A DNA stretch of 64,000 nt from Hymenobacter psoromatis (GTDB taxonomy: Bacteria > Bacteroidota > Bacteroidia > Cytophagales > Hymenobacteraceae): the NCBI GenBank assembly GCA_001596155.1, contig CP014771.1, forward strand, positions 4,278,001 to 4,342,000, written 5' to 3'. Shown here in pieces: positions 36,097-44,140 of this stretch. A program made the position numbers and the translations under genes. Position 1 is the stretch's first letter; each line of letters begins with the position of its first letter. Below the pieces are notes generated by a model. That model was given only the letters and a program-made list of their open reading frames with translations. It was not told the origin of the DNA and did not search any database.

Positions 36097-38154
36097 ATGT
36101 CTGCCAATACGCTCGCCGCCGCTCCCGCTCCCACGCTGGCCCTCACGCAGGAAGATTCCTGGCTCCAGCCCTACGAACCCATTTTGCTGGCCCGCCAGCA
36201 GCGCCTGGCCGACCGCCTGGCCGCCATCACCAAGGAATATAGTTCGCTGAGCAAATTTGCCACCGCTCACCAGCGGCTGGGCCTGCATTATGATACGCGC
36301 CGCCGCGGCTACGTGGTGCGCGAGTGGGCGCCCGGTGCCGAATCGGTGAGCCTGGTCGGCGACTTCAATTTCTGGAATCGGGAGGCCGATTATCTGCAAA
36401 AAGACGACGCGACGGGCATTTGGGAAGGCTTTATTGCGGATGATACCAACGGCCGCCGCCCCGCCGCCGGCACGCGCTACAAGCTGCACGTGACCGCCCA
36501 CGGCCAGGGCAAGGACCGCCTGCCCGCCTACCTGCGCCGCGCCGTGCAAGATGAGGATTCTAAAGATTATTCGGCCCAAATCTGGGTGCCCGAAACCCCG
36601 TTTAAGTGGACCGACCAGACCTTTCGCATCGCCAACGCCACCAAGGGCCAGCCGCTCATCTACGAGGCGCACGTGGGCATGGCCCAGGAGGAGGGTAGGG
36701 TCGGCACCTACCGCGAGTTTGCCGACCACATTCTGCCGCGCATTCAGGCCGATGGCTACAATACCATCCAGCTGATGGCCGTGCTGGAGCATCCGTACTA
36801 CGGCTCGTTTGGCTACCATGTGGCCAATTTTTTCGCGCCCAGCTCGCGCTTCGGCACGCCCGAGGACTTGAAATACCTCCTGAACGAGGCCCACCAGCGC
36901 GGCCTCGCGGTGCTGCTCGACCTAGTGCATTCGCACGCCGTGAAGAACGAGGCCGAGGGCCTGGCCGACTTCGACGGCTCGGGCAACCTGTATTTTCACC
37001 AGGGCGAGCGCGGCAACCACCCCGGCTGGGACAGCAAGCTGTTCGACTACGGCCGGCCCGAGGTGCAGCAATTTCTGCTCAGCAACCTGCGCTACTGGCT
37101 CGAAGAGTTTCATTTTGACGGGTTTAGGTTCGATGGCGTCACGTCCATGCTCTACCACCACCACGGCGAGGGCCACGCCTTTGGGGGCTACGACAGCTAC
37201 TTCGGCCCCGAGGCCGACAACGACGCCATTCTGTACCTGATGCTGGCCAGCACGCTGGTGCGCGAGGTGAAAAAATCGGCCCTGCTCATCGCCGAAGACA
37301 TGAGCGGCCTACCCGGCCTGTGCCGTCCCATCGCCGAGGGGGGGGTAGGGTTCGACTACCGCCTGGCGATGGGCCTGCCCGATTTCTGGATTAAAAACCT
37401 CAAGCACCAGCGCGATGAAGACTGGGACCTCGGCGAGCTGTGGCACCAGCTCACCAACCGCCGGGCGGGCGAAAAAACCGTGGCCTACGCCGAAAGCCAC
37501 GACCAGGCGCTGGTAGGCGATAAAACGCTCAGCCACTGGCTCTATGACGCGGCTATCTACACCAACATGGGCGTGCTCGACGGCGACCCGCGGGTGGCCC
37601 GCGCCACGGCGCTGCACAAGCTCATGCGGCTGCTCACGCTCAGCGCGGGCGGCGAGGCCTACCTCAACTTTATGGGCAATGAGTTTGGCCACCCCGAATG
37701 GGTCGATTTTCCGCGCGCCGGCAACGACTGGAGCTACCACTTCGCCCGCCGCCAGTGGAGCCTGGCCGACAACCCCGACCTGCGCTTCTCACAGCTGCTG
37801 GCCTTCGACCACGCCATGCTGCAAGTGGCCCGCGAGCGCCAGCTGCTCACCAAAGGCCCCGCCACGCTGCTCAACCTCGATTATGAGAACCGCGTCCTCA
37901 CCTTTGAGCGCGCCGGCCTGGTATTCGTGTTCAGCTTCAACGTGAGCGAAAGCTTTTCCGACTACGGTATTCCGGTGCCGGCCGCGGGCCGCTACCGCCT
38001 GCTGCTCAGCACCGACCGCCCCGAATTCGGCGGCTTCGCCCGGCTCGATGCAAAGGTGATTTACGACACCTTCGGCGGCGGCGGCACGGCCGAAGCGCCG
38101 CGCCTGCGCCTCTACGTGCCCAGCCGCACGGCCCTGGTGCTGGCGAGGGGGTAG
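36097..38154 (+). CDS. glgB: 1,4-alpha-glucan branching enzyme (GH13)
   Basis: The enzyme makes alpha-1,6 branches in glycogen. From ATG 36097 it has 685 residues: an N-terminal CBM48-type domain (YVVREWAPGAESVSLVGDFN), then the GH13 barrel with GYNTIQLMAVLEHPYYGSFG, nucleophile Asp in DGFRFDGVTSMLY, acid Glu in LLIAEDMSG and the third Asp in YAESHDQALVG. The pattern (for example SHAVKNEAEGLADFDGSG) is of the eukaryote-like branching enzyme type often found in Bacteroidota rather than the E. coli type. The upstream extension of the frame lies inside the antisense of ggt and is ignored. An insertion sequence begins 13 bp after its stop. Confidence 0.94.
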   Translation: MSANTLAAAPAPTLALTQEDSWLQPYEPILLARQQRLADRLAAITKEYSSLSKFATAHQRLGLHYDTRRRGYVVREWAPGAESVSLVGDFNFWNREADYLQKDDATGIWEGFIADDTNGRRPAAGTRYKLHVTAHGQGKDRLPAYLRRAVQDEDSKDYSAQIWVPETPFKWTDQTFRIANATKGQPLIYEAHVGMAQEEGRVGTYREFADHILPRIQADGYNTIQLMAVLEHPYYGSFGYHVANFFAPSSRFGTPEDLKYLLNEAHQRGLAVLLDLVHSHAVKNEAEGLADFDGSGNLYFHQGERGNHPGWDSKLFDYGRPEVQQFLLSNLRYWLEEFHFDGFRFDGVTSMLYHHHGEGHAFGGYDSYFGPEADNDAILYLMLASTLVREVKKSALLIAEDMSGLPGLCRPIAEGGVGFDYRLAMGLPDFWIKNLKHQRDEDWDLGELWHQLTNRRAGEKTVAYAESHDQALVGDKTLSHWLYDAAIYTNMGVLDGDPRVARATALHKLMRLLTLSAGGEAYLNFMGNEFGHPEWVDFPRAGNDWSYHFARRQWSLADNPDLRFSQLLAFDHAMLQVARERQLLTKGPATLLNLDYENRVLTFERAGLVFVFSFNVSESFSDYGIPVPAAGRYRLLLSTDRPEFGGFARLDAKVIYDTFGGGGTAEAPRLRLYVPSRTALVLARG

Positions 38155-38162
38155 GGATTAAT

Positions 38163-39237
38163 AACTATAGGACTTACGCACTTGGTGGTAACTTGAGAAA
38201 AAGCCTAGCCCAATGGTGACGCAAGCAACCTACATCGAGTACCTGCTCAGTACGCCCCGCAATTATACGTGCACGCACCTTGCCGAGCACTTGCCGCAGG
38301 TGAGCCACGACCAAGTGAACCGGTTTTTGCGCCGCAGCTCGTTCTCACCCACGCAGTTGCGGGAGTTGGTGCTACCCTTGTTGAGTGACTCGCCCGAGGC
38401 CTTTTTGTTCGTCGACGACAGTGTGCAGGACAAGCGCTACAGCCGTTTTATCGAGGTGGCCAAGCGCCAGTACTCCGGCGCCGCCCACGGCTTGGTGACC
38501 GGCATCTGCTTGGTCAACCTGGTGCACAGCAGTGGGGAGGCCGGTGATTTTCTGCCCCTGGACTACCGCGTGTACGCCCCGCAGCAGGATGCGCTGAGCA
38601 AGAACGAGCATTTCCAGGCCATGTTCGCCCACGTGGTGGCCGAAGACAAAATCCAGGCCCGCACCCTCTTGTTCGATGCCTGGTACAGCGGCAGCGAGAA
38701 CCTGAAGCGCATTCACCGCGCCGGTTGGACGTTTTTCACGACCCTGAAAAGCAACCGGTTGGTGAGTGCGAACAAGGAGACGGGCTATCAAGCCCTGGAC
38801 GCAGTGGACCCGCCGCCGGGCGGGTGGAGCACGGGGTTGGAAGTGCGCTTAAAGCAGGTGCCGTTTGCGGTGCGTTTGTTCAAGCTGGTCGCCGCCAACG
38901 GCGACATTGAATGGGTCGTGACCAATAACTTCGCCTTCACCCTGACCCAGCAACTCGTCGAAGTCACGACCCGCACGCGCTGGCAGGTGGAAGAGTTTCA
39001 CCGCAGCTTCAAGCAGCTCACCGGGGCTGAAAAATGCCAGTGCCGCCGTGCCCAGGCCCAGCGCAACCACTTGGCTTGTTGCTACCTGGCCTGGGTGTCC
39101 TTGCGCCAGTTTGCCCGCCAAACCGCCCAAACCCTGTACCAAGCCCATCAGCAGCAGTGGGCTCCTTATCTGCGCCAGTTGCTAGCCAAACCCCTCATTC
39201 CAGCGCTAATACCGACGAGTGCGTAAGTCCTAAACTA
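38163..39237 (+). mobile_element. Insertion sequence with 15-bp terminal inverted repeats and 5-bp target duplication
   Basis: The element spans 38168-39232 (1065 bp). Its ends TAGGACTTACGCACT (38168-38182) and the exact complement (39218-39232) are perfect 15-bp repeats. Flanking AACTA at 38163-38167 and 39233-39237 is the direct target duplication. Perfect ends, intact transposase and intact duplication point to a recent insertion. It carries one gene. Confidence 0.93.
38213..39226 (+). CDS. Transposase (IS4-superfamily DDE type)
   Basis: The 337-residue protein has a DDE layout: FLFVDDSVQDKRYSRF for the first Asp, RTLLFDAWYSGSENLKRI for the second, and RWQVEEFHRSFKQLTG for the Glu in a Y/R-x-E-like block. 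The N-terminal ~80 residues (QVSHDQVNRFLRRSSF) look like the DNA-binding part. It fills the insertion sequence from 45 bp inside the left end to 6 bp before the right end. IS701-like placement within the superfamily is possible, but a 5-bp duplication does not fit IS701's 4-bp habit well. Confidence 0.88.
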   Translation: MVTQATYIEYLLSTPRNYTCTHLAEHLPQVSHDQVNRFLRRSSFSPTQLRELVLPLLSDSPEAFLFVDDSVQDKRYSRFIEVAKRQYSGAAHGLVTGICLVNLVHSSGEAGDFLPLDYRVYAPQQDALSKNEHFQAMFAHVVAEDKIQARTLLFDAWYSGSENLKRIHRAGWTFFTTLKSNRLVSANKETGYQALDAVDPPPGGWSTGLEVRLKQVPFAVRLFKLVAANGDIEWVVTNNFAFTLTQQLVEVTTRTRWQVEEFHRSFKQLTGAEKCQCRRAQAQRNHLACCYLAWVSLRQFARQTAQTLYQAHQQQWAPYLRQLLAKPLIPALIPTSA

Positions 39238-39761
39238 ATAACAAGTGACTAATGACCCTTAAATTTATTAGGGGTGTATAGCTCAGGGAGTCAGCTGTTT
39301 AAGGTGGGTGCGTGGGGTCAGGTGTTTGCGTTTCAGCTGGCGGTATGCACGGGCTGCCGGCTTTTTGCCCGGTAGCCCGTTGTGCTCAGGCTTTATACCA
39401 ACCTGTAAATTTCATGCGCCGTTTTACGCGCTCAGTACACGACCCAAAATCCTTGCAATCAGGTTATTGTGTGCTGCTTTGGGCCACGTAGGGGCGGTCG
39501 CCCTTCCACTTTACTTTTCAAGTACGCTAGTTAAAGCTATGCCCTTTAGGGCAAGACTTTAGTTGCTACTCACTTTTGCCGGTCTTGTTCAGGCAAGGCT
39601 GTTTAATTTTTGATTGTCAGTTAGTTATTGCTATTTGCTCAATGACCGACGCCAGCGTTTAGCCAGCAGAATTTTATTCTAAAGCGACCCACTTTCAGTG
39701 GCTTCTTTCAGTCGGCTTTAGCCGAAACCGCCGAATTCCATTCGCTTTCAAACCTATGGAC
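39238..39761. other. Long non-coding gap after the insertion sequence
   Basis: About 520 bp without a supported gene. A small hairpin at about 39351-39380 (CGGGCTGCCGG and near-complement) resembles the ends of the repeat at 19781-19895. A stretch at 39271-39290 resembles the start of a tRNA but nothing follows it. Otherwise nothing is seen. Confidence 0.6.
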
Positions 39762-40715
39762 TTACAGTCCATAGTCGTTTAGTTCTACTTTGGAGAGATG
39801 CCAGGTTTTGCCGTGGTCGTCGTTGCCCTGGTAAAAAAGGTAGGTCCGCCCGTCGTCATCCCGGAAAATGGCGGGGTGGCCCGACTCGCTGGAATTCCAG
39901 CTGCCGGGCGGCCCATTGCGCAAAAAGGGCTCATTGGAGAGGCGGGTCCAGCGCACGCCATCGCGGCTGCGGGCCACGCCAATCTGCTGGGGCTCATTAT
40001 TATACGCGCCGGCGTAGAACATGTAGAGCCACTTGCCGCGCTTCAGGCACGAGGCTCCTTCCAGGCATTTTTTCTCCCACGGCAGCCGGGGCCGCAGAAT
40101 GGCCGAGTCGGCCAGCTGCTGCCAGGCAGCGCGCCCAAAATCCGTTTGCAAGCCGGTGGTCGCGGCCACGCCCTGCATCTGAATCTGATAGGAAGGGTCG
40201 CGGGTGGCGAAGTACAGGAAGTAGCGGTCTTTAAAAGCCACCACTTCCGCGTCGATGGCGCGGCCGACCGTCCAGGCCCCGGTGGGGTGGAAAATGGGGT
40301 TGGAAGCGTCGCGCTCAAATTGCAGGCCGTCAGCCGATATGGCGTGGCAAATAGCGTCTTTGGGGCCGGTGCCGTAGGTCTGGTAAAACAAGTGCATGCG
40401 CCCGTCCTTAATCAGCGCGCCGGGCGCGCAGAGGCCCTTTTTCTCGTACTCTTTCTCGGGAGCAATATCGCCGACTTTCGTCCAGTGCGTCAGGTCGGTG
40501 GAGGCGGCAATGCCAATGCCCCAGCCCTGCTCCTTGGTTTCGGGCTCAGAATAGTAAAGCAGGTAGCGGCCTTGAAAACGCACCACGCTGGGGTCTTTAG
40601 CGATGGGCCGGCCCTGGCGGGTGGTGTCGCTGTAGTACATCGCCGGGTGCGTTTGGGCCGCGGCCGGGCCCGCCAGGGTCAGCAGGAGAAGGAGGGGTAG
40701 TAAGCGGTTGAGCAT
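39762..40715 (-). CDS. Secreted GH43-like five-bladed propeller glycosidase
   Basis: The 317-residue product has a signal peptide (MLNRLLPLLLLLTLAGPAAA) and the repeated blade pattern of clan-F/J type glycosidases: KDPSVVRFQGRYLLYYS with D41 as likely base, GIGIAASTDLTHW, CAPGALIKDGRMHLFYQ, DAEVVAFKDRYFLYFATRD, KCLEGASCLKRGKWLYMFYA with a likely acid Glu, and GHPAIFRDDDGRTYLFYQGN. Such enzymes commonly remove arabinose or xylose side units. It follows GH115 in the same direction, in line with xylan breakdown. Subfamily cannot be set by eye; GH117 or GH130-like folds are the alternatives. Confidence 0.78.
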   Translation of the reverse strand: MLNRLLPLLLLLTLAGPAAAQTHPAMYYSDTTRQGRPIAKDPSVVRFQGRYLLYYSEPETKEQGWGIGIAASTDLTHWTKVGDIAPEKEYEKKGLCAPGALIKDGRMHLFYQTYGTGPKDAICHAISADGLQFERDASNPIFHPTGAWTVGRAIDAEVVAFKDRYFLYFATRDPSYQIQMQGVAATTGLQTDFGRAAWQQLADSAILRPRLPWEKKCLEGASCLKRGKWLYMFYAGAYNNEPQQIGVARSRDGVRWTRLSNEPFLRNGPPGSWNSSESGHPAIFRDDDGRTYLFYQGNDDHGKTWHLSKVELNDYGL

Positions 40716-40781
40716 AGTGATGGCAAGATGATTTTAGGATGCTAAACTATGAGCCTGTTTAGCAATTCAGACAAACAAAAC

Positions 40782-40877
40782 AGAACGTCATGCTGACGCC
40801 AGGAAGCATCTCTACCGCTTCAGCCGCGCCGTTCAACGAAGCGGTAGAGATGCTTCCTGGCGTCAGCATGACGTTCT
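40782..40877. repeat. 39-bp perfect inverted repeat between GH115 and GH43-like genes
   Basis: Arms 40782-40820 and 40839-40877 match exactly around an 18-nt loop. The ends GAACGTCATGC relate it to the repeat at 1361-1432. Confidence 0.95.
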
Positions 40878-40909
40878 TATCAGGTCTTTTCTAAAGTCCC
40901 AAACAGCCG

Positions 40910-43891
40910 CTACTTCAACGCCGCCGCCGGATACGCCGTTTCGGGCGGCCCCAGAAAGCTGGGGGGTAGGGGCCGCGTGCTGAGCACCAGCTTGTCGATG
41001 ACCACGCCGGGGTCAATCATCCAGATTTTCAGCACCTGGCGGCCGGGCGCGGTCACGCGGGCCTCACTCTGGCCCAAGGCTGCCGTGCGCAGGATATTGC
41101 CCGCCCACACCTTGCTGTATTCTTCCGATTCGAGGTCCACGATGCGCGGCTTTTCATCATTCAAGGCAATGGCGTAGCGCAGGCCCCGGCCGGCGTGAAT
41201 GGGGTGGGTGGGCCGGCAAAAGGCCGTGATGGCCACCGCGCCGGGGGTGAACAGCTGCAAATCGTACTCCAGCCGCGGGGCCTGGCGCAGGGCGGCGGCC
41301 GTGGTGTCGAGGCTGGGCGCGGTGGCCGGCAGGGGCGTCACGGCATCACCCTGGCGGCCCAGGCCCGGCACCACCCGCCAGGCGGCGGCCGCGCCCGGCT
41401 GGGCGCGCGAAAAGTGCGCGGCTTCGATGGCCACGGCCCCGTTTTCCTCGATAAACCCTTGAAAACCAAATAGTTCGGCCGGGCGCTCGGCGCTGACGTT
41501 AATCGTTCGGCTACCCCCCGCGCCGCGCACGGCTACAGTGCCCGCCAGCGTGGCCCCGGCCGGCGCGCGGTTCCAATCTACGCTTACCCACACGCGGGCG
41601 TCGTCGGCCGTGGTGCCGCTGGTTTGGCTGAGCTGAATCCAGGGGGCGCTGGTGCTGGCCTGCCAGGCCAGCGGTTGACTGCCCGTATCGAACACGTCGA
41701 TAAAGTGCCGCTCGGTAGTCCCGACCAGGAAGGGGGGTAGGGCGGCCTGGTCGGCGACCACGGCCGCGGAGCCTTCCACCGCCACGCCCAGGCCCGCGCC
41801 CGCGCCGGGCGCCACGTGGCCCACGGGCGGCATTTGGTAGGCGGCCCGGTCGCGGGGCTGGTACGACATAATGTGGTTCCACTTACCGTTGGCTACCTGG
41901 GTGTTATAAATCTCCGTCTCCTGCTTAATCTGGGCGAAGGCGGCTTCGGCTTCGGCCGCGTAGCGGTTGGCGCTGGCGCGGCCCTGGGCAGCGTAGAGGC
42001 GGCTGCGCTCGGCCTGCAAGGTCTTGATATTCATCAGGCTGGCGGCGCGCACGGGGTAGGCCACCAGCTCGTAAAAAGCATCCTTCAGGCGAGGCTCGGT
42101 CTGGTCGTAGAGGGCGTTGGTTTGCCGCACCAGCTGGGCCAGGGCGTCGAGCCGCTGCTGGGCTTCGTCGCCGTAGGCCACCGCGCTGAAGCCGGTTTGG
42201 GCGGGCTGCAACATCTCGGGCCGCACCACTGAGTTGAGGCGGTAGTACGTATCGAGCACCTGCCCGATGGCCGGCCCGCGCGCCGCGCCGAAGGTGCGGC
42301 CGGCCCACGCCCGCAGGTAATCGAGCTGCTTGAAATCGCGGAATTGCTCCACGTCCCAGGCCAGGCGCATAAAAAACTCGGTGTCGATTTCGGCGGGCTT
42401 GAGGTCGCCCACGTTCACCAGCCACACGGTACGAGCCTGGTAGTCATAGGCTTTGGTCATTTCTTCCCACACCAAAGCGGGCGCGGTGGTGCTCAGCCAG
42501 AGGTAGTCTTCGGGCTCGCCCCAATACGAGAGGTGGTAGTACACGCCGCTGCCGCCGCTGCGCTTTTGCTCGGCGGGCGTCGAGAGCTGCCGGATGTAGC
42601 CGTGGTTATCATCCACCCACATCAGGCTCACGTCGTCGGGCACTTTCAGGCCGTTGCGGTACAGGTTCAGCACTTCCTTATAGGGCACGAACACCTGCGG
42701 CACCTTCGTCACGTCGGGGTTGACGTGCTGGGCCAGCATCTGGCGCTGGTCGGCAAATACCTGTTCGAGCACCTTGATTTTGGCCGCCGTGGTGTTTTCG
42801 CCGGGCATCTCGCTGTCGTTGAGGCCGCGCATCCCCACGGTGTAGAGGTTTTCGTACTTCCCATTTTCGATAACGCGCTGGTCCCAGAAGTGGTAGATGT
42901 GGTCGCGGTTGTGGGCGTAGTTCCACGGCCCCAGCGCTTTTTCATCGTACTCGTAGGTGTTGCGCAGCATGGGTTCGTGGTGCGAAGACCCCATCACGAT
43001 GGCGTACTGGTCGGCCACCACCTTGTTGCCGGGGTAAAAATTGAACGGTTTGGTGGAGGGGTGCATGGCCGGCCACAGGTAGTTGGCCCGCAGGCGTAGC
43101 AGCAGCTCGCACACCTTGGCGTAGGTTTTCGGGCCGATGTCGTTGGTCGCCGGCTCGAAGGTTTTGGCGGCCCAGGGTTGCAGGCCCCAGTCCTCATCAT
43201 TCAAGAAAACGCCCCGGTATTTCACCGCCGGCGAAGCCTGCTGGTGCGCGCCCGCCCGCACCCACAGCGCCGCCTGCGGGGCCGGCCGCACGTCGGCCCA
43301 CCACTGCCAGGGCGACACGCCCAGCGCCTCCGCCAGCGTGAAGGCCGCGTAGGCCGTGGCGCGCCGGTCGCTACCCACCAGCACCAGCCCGTGCTTCACG
43401 CCCCGCACGGGGGTTTCCACCGTCAGCACGGCGTAGGCTTCCCACTGGCCCCGCAGGGCGGCCACGTCAATCTTGTGTGTCGCTACCAGCTTGTCAATCA
43501 ACGGACTCTGGCCCAGCGTGCCCATAAACACCGCGTAGTCGGCCGCGCCGGGCGGCTGGGTCGATACGGTGGGCTTGGTGCCCGCCACGCTGGCCACGTC
43601 GCTGGCCAGGCACCGCGCGGCAATCCGCACCACTTCCGCGTCGGCCGCCGCCACAAAAATGGGGGCGGCCTGGCCTGCCTGCGCTAAGCGGAAGGCCGTT
43701 TTGTCGCCCGTGAGCGTGACCACGATGGGGGCCATTGGCGTGGCGCGCGCTACGCCGGGGCCGGCAATGGTTAATAATAGGGCTAAACCATTGCTGATTA
43801 GTAGCTTGCTGCCCGTCCGCCGGGCTGCCGTGGCTAGTTGGCGCAAGCCTTTTGCGGGGTGTTGGGGCGGAAAAGGATTAGGTAAGAGCAT
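40910..43891 (-). CDS. GH115 xylan alpha-1,2-glucuronidase
   Basis: GH115 enzymes remove (4-O-methyl-)glucuronic acid from xylan, also from internal xyloses. From ATG 43891 the product has 993 residues, with a hydrophobic export segment (LLISNGLALLLTIAGPGVARA). Family signatures include HGLVLVGSDRRATAYAAFTL, SPWQWWADVRP, KYRGVFLNDEDWGLQPW, LRANYLWPAMHP, IVMGSSHHEPMLRN, and WVDDNHGYIRQL. The C-terminal part holds the beta-sandwich with WIQLSQTSGTT. It lies after SusD in the same direction, and so defines the likely substrate of this locus as glucuronoxylan. A further upstream in-frame start exists but would precede the signal segment with a Pro/His-rich leader. Confidence 0.92.
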   Translation of the reverse strand: MLLPNPFPPQHPAKGLRQLATAARRTGSKLLISNGLALLLTIAGPGVARATPMAPIVVTLTGDKTAFRLAQAGQAAPIFVAAADAEVVRIAARCLASDVASVAGTKPTVSTQPPGAADYAVFMGTLGQSPLIDKLVATHKIDVAALRGQWEAYAVLTVETPVRGVKHGLVLVGSDRRATAYAAFTLAEALGVSPWQWWADVRPAPQAALWVRAGAHQQASPAVKYRGVFLNDEDWGLQPWAAKTFEPATNDIGPKTYAKVCELLLRLRANYLWPAMHPSTKPFNFYPGNKVVADQYAIVMGSSHHEPMLRNTYEYDEKALGPWNYAHNRDHIYHFWDQRVIENGKYENLYTVGMRGLNDSEMPGENTTAAKIKVLEQVFADQRQMLAQHVNPDVTKVPQVFVPYKEVLNLYRNGLKVPDDVSLMWVDDNHGYIRQLSTPAEQKRSGGSGVYYHLSYWGEPEDYLWLSTTAPALVWEEMTKAYDYQARTVWLVNVGDLKPAEIDTEFFMRLAWDVEQFRDFKQLDYLRAWAGRTFGAARGPAIGQVLDTYYRLNSVVRPEMLQPAQTGFSAVAYGDEAQQRLDALAQLVRQTNALYDQTEPRLKDAFYELVAYPVRAASLMNIKTLQAERSRLYAAQGRASANRYAAEAEAAFAQIKQETEIYNTQVANGKWNHIMSYQPRDRAAYQMPPVGHVAPGAGAGLGVAVEGSAAVVADQAALPPFLVGTTERHFIDVFDTGSQPLAWQASTSAPWIQLSQTSGTTADDARVWVSVDWNRAPAGATLAGTVAVRGAGGSRTINVSAERPAELFGFQGFIEENGAVAIEAAHFSRAQPGAAAAWRVVPGLGRQGDAVTPLPATAPSLDTTAAALRQAPRLEYDLQLFTPGAVAITAFCRPTHPIHAGRGLRYAIALNDEKPRIVDLESEEYSKVWAGNILRTAALGQSEARVTAPGRQVLKIWMIDPGVVIDKLVLSTRPLPPSFLGPPETAYPAAALK

Positions 43892-43958
43892 CCGTTGGAA
43901 CAACAGGCAGTGGAAGATGAGGGGGTGAGGTGGGAGTAGGGGGCAGTCGCCCTTCGCG

Positions 43959-44108
43959 GGGCACCTCACCCCCTAACCCCCTCTCCCGTGGAGAGGGGGA
44001 ACTAGCTCTAGTCTTAGTCTTCTAAAAGACAGTTGATTAGAGCTAGAGCTAGAGCTAAAAGCTAGTCCCCCCTCTCCACGGGAGAGGGGGCTAGGGGGTG
44101 AGGTGCCC
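43959..44108. repeat. 48-bp inverted repeat between susD and GH115
   Basis: Arms 43959-44006 and 44061-44108 pair at 46 of 48 positions. The arm is a G/C-homopolymer-rich unit (CACCCCCTAACCCCCTCTCCC) and the spacer contains tandem GAGCTA units near 44040-44055. Confidence 0.92.
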
Positions 44109-44140
44109 GTCCGCGCCGGGCAACCCTACCCCCCAACTAC

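Noticed and set aside
39271..39345. tRNA-like start (GGGGTGTATAGCTCAG) in the gap after the insertion sequence
   Set aside because: No anticodon stem-loop, T-loop (GGTTCGA) or matching acceptor strand follows; at most a degenerate fragment or chance.
39308..39562. 84-codon plus-strand open frame in the 39.2-39.8 kb gap
   Set aside because: No domain, start context or conserved pattern; overlaps a repeat-like hairpin.
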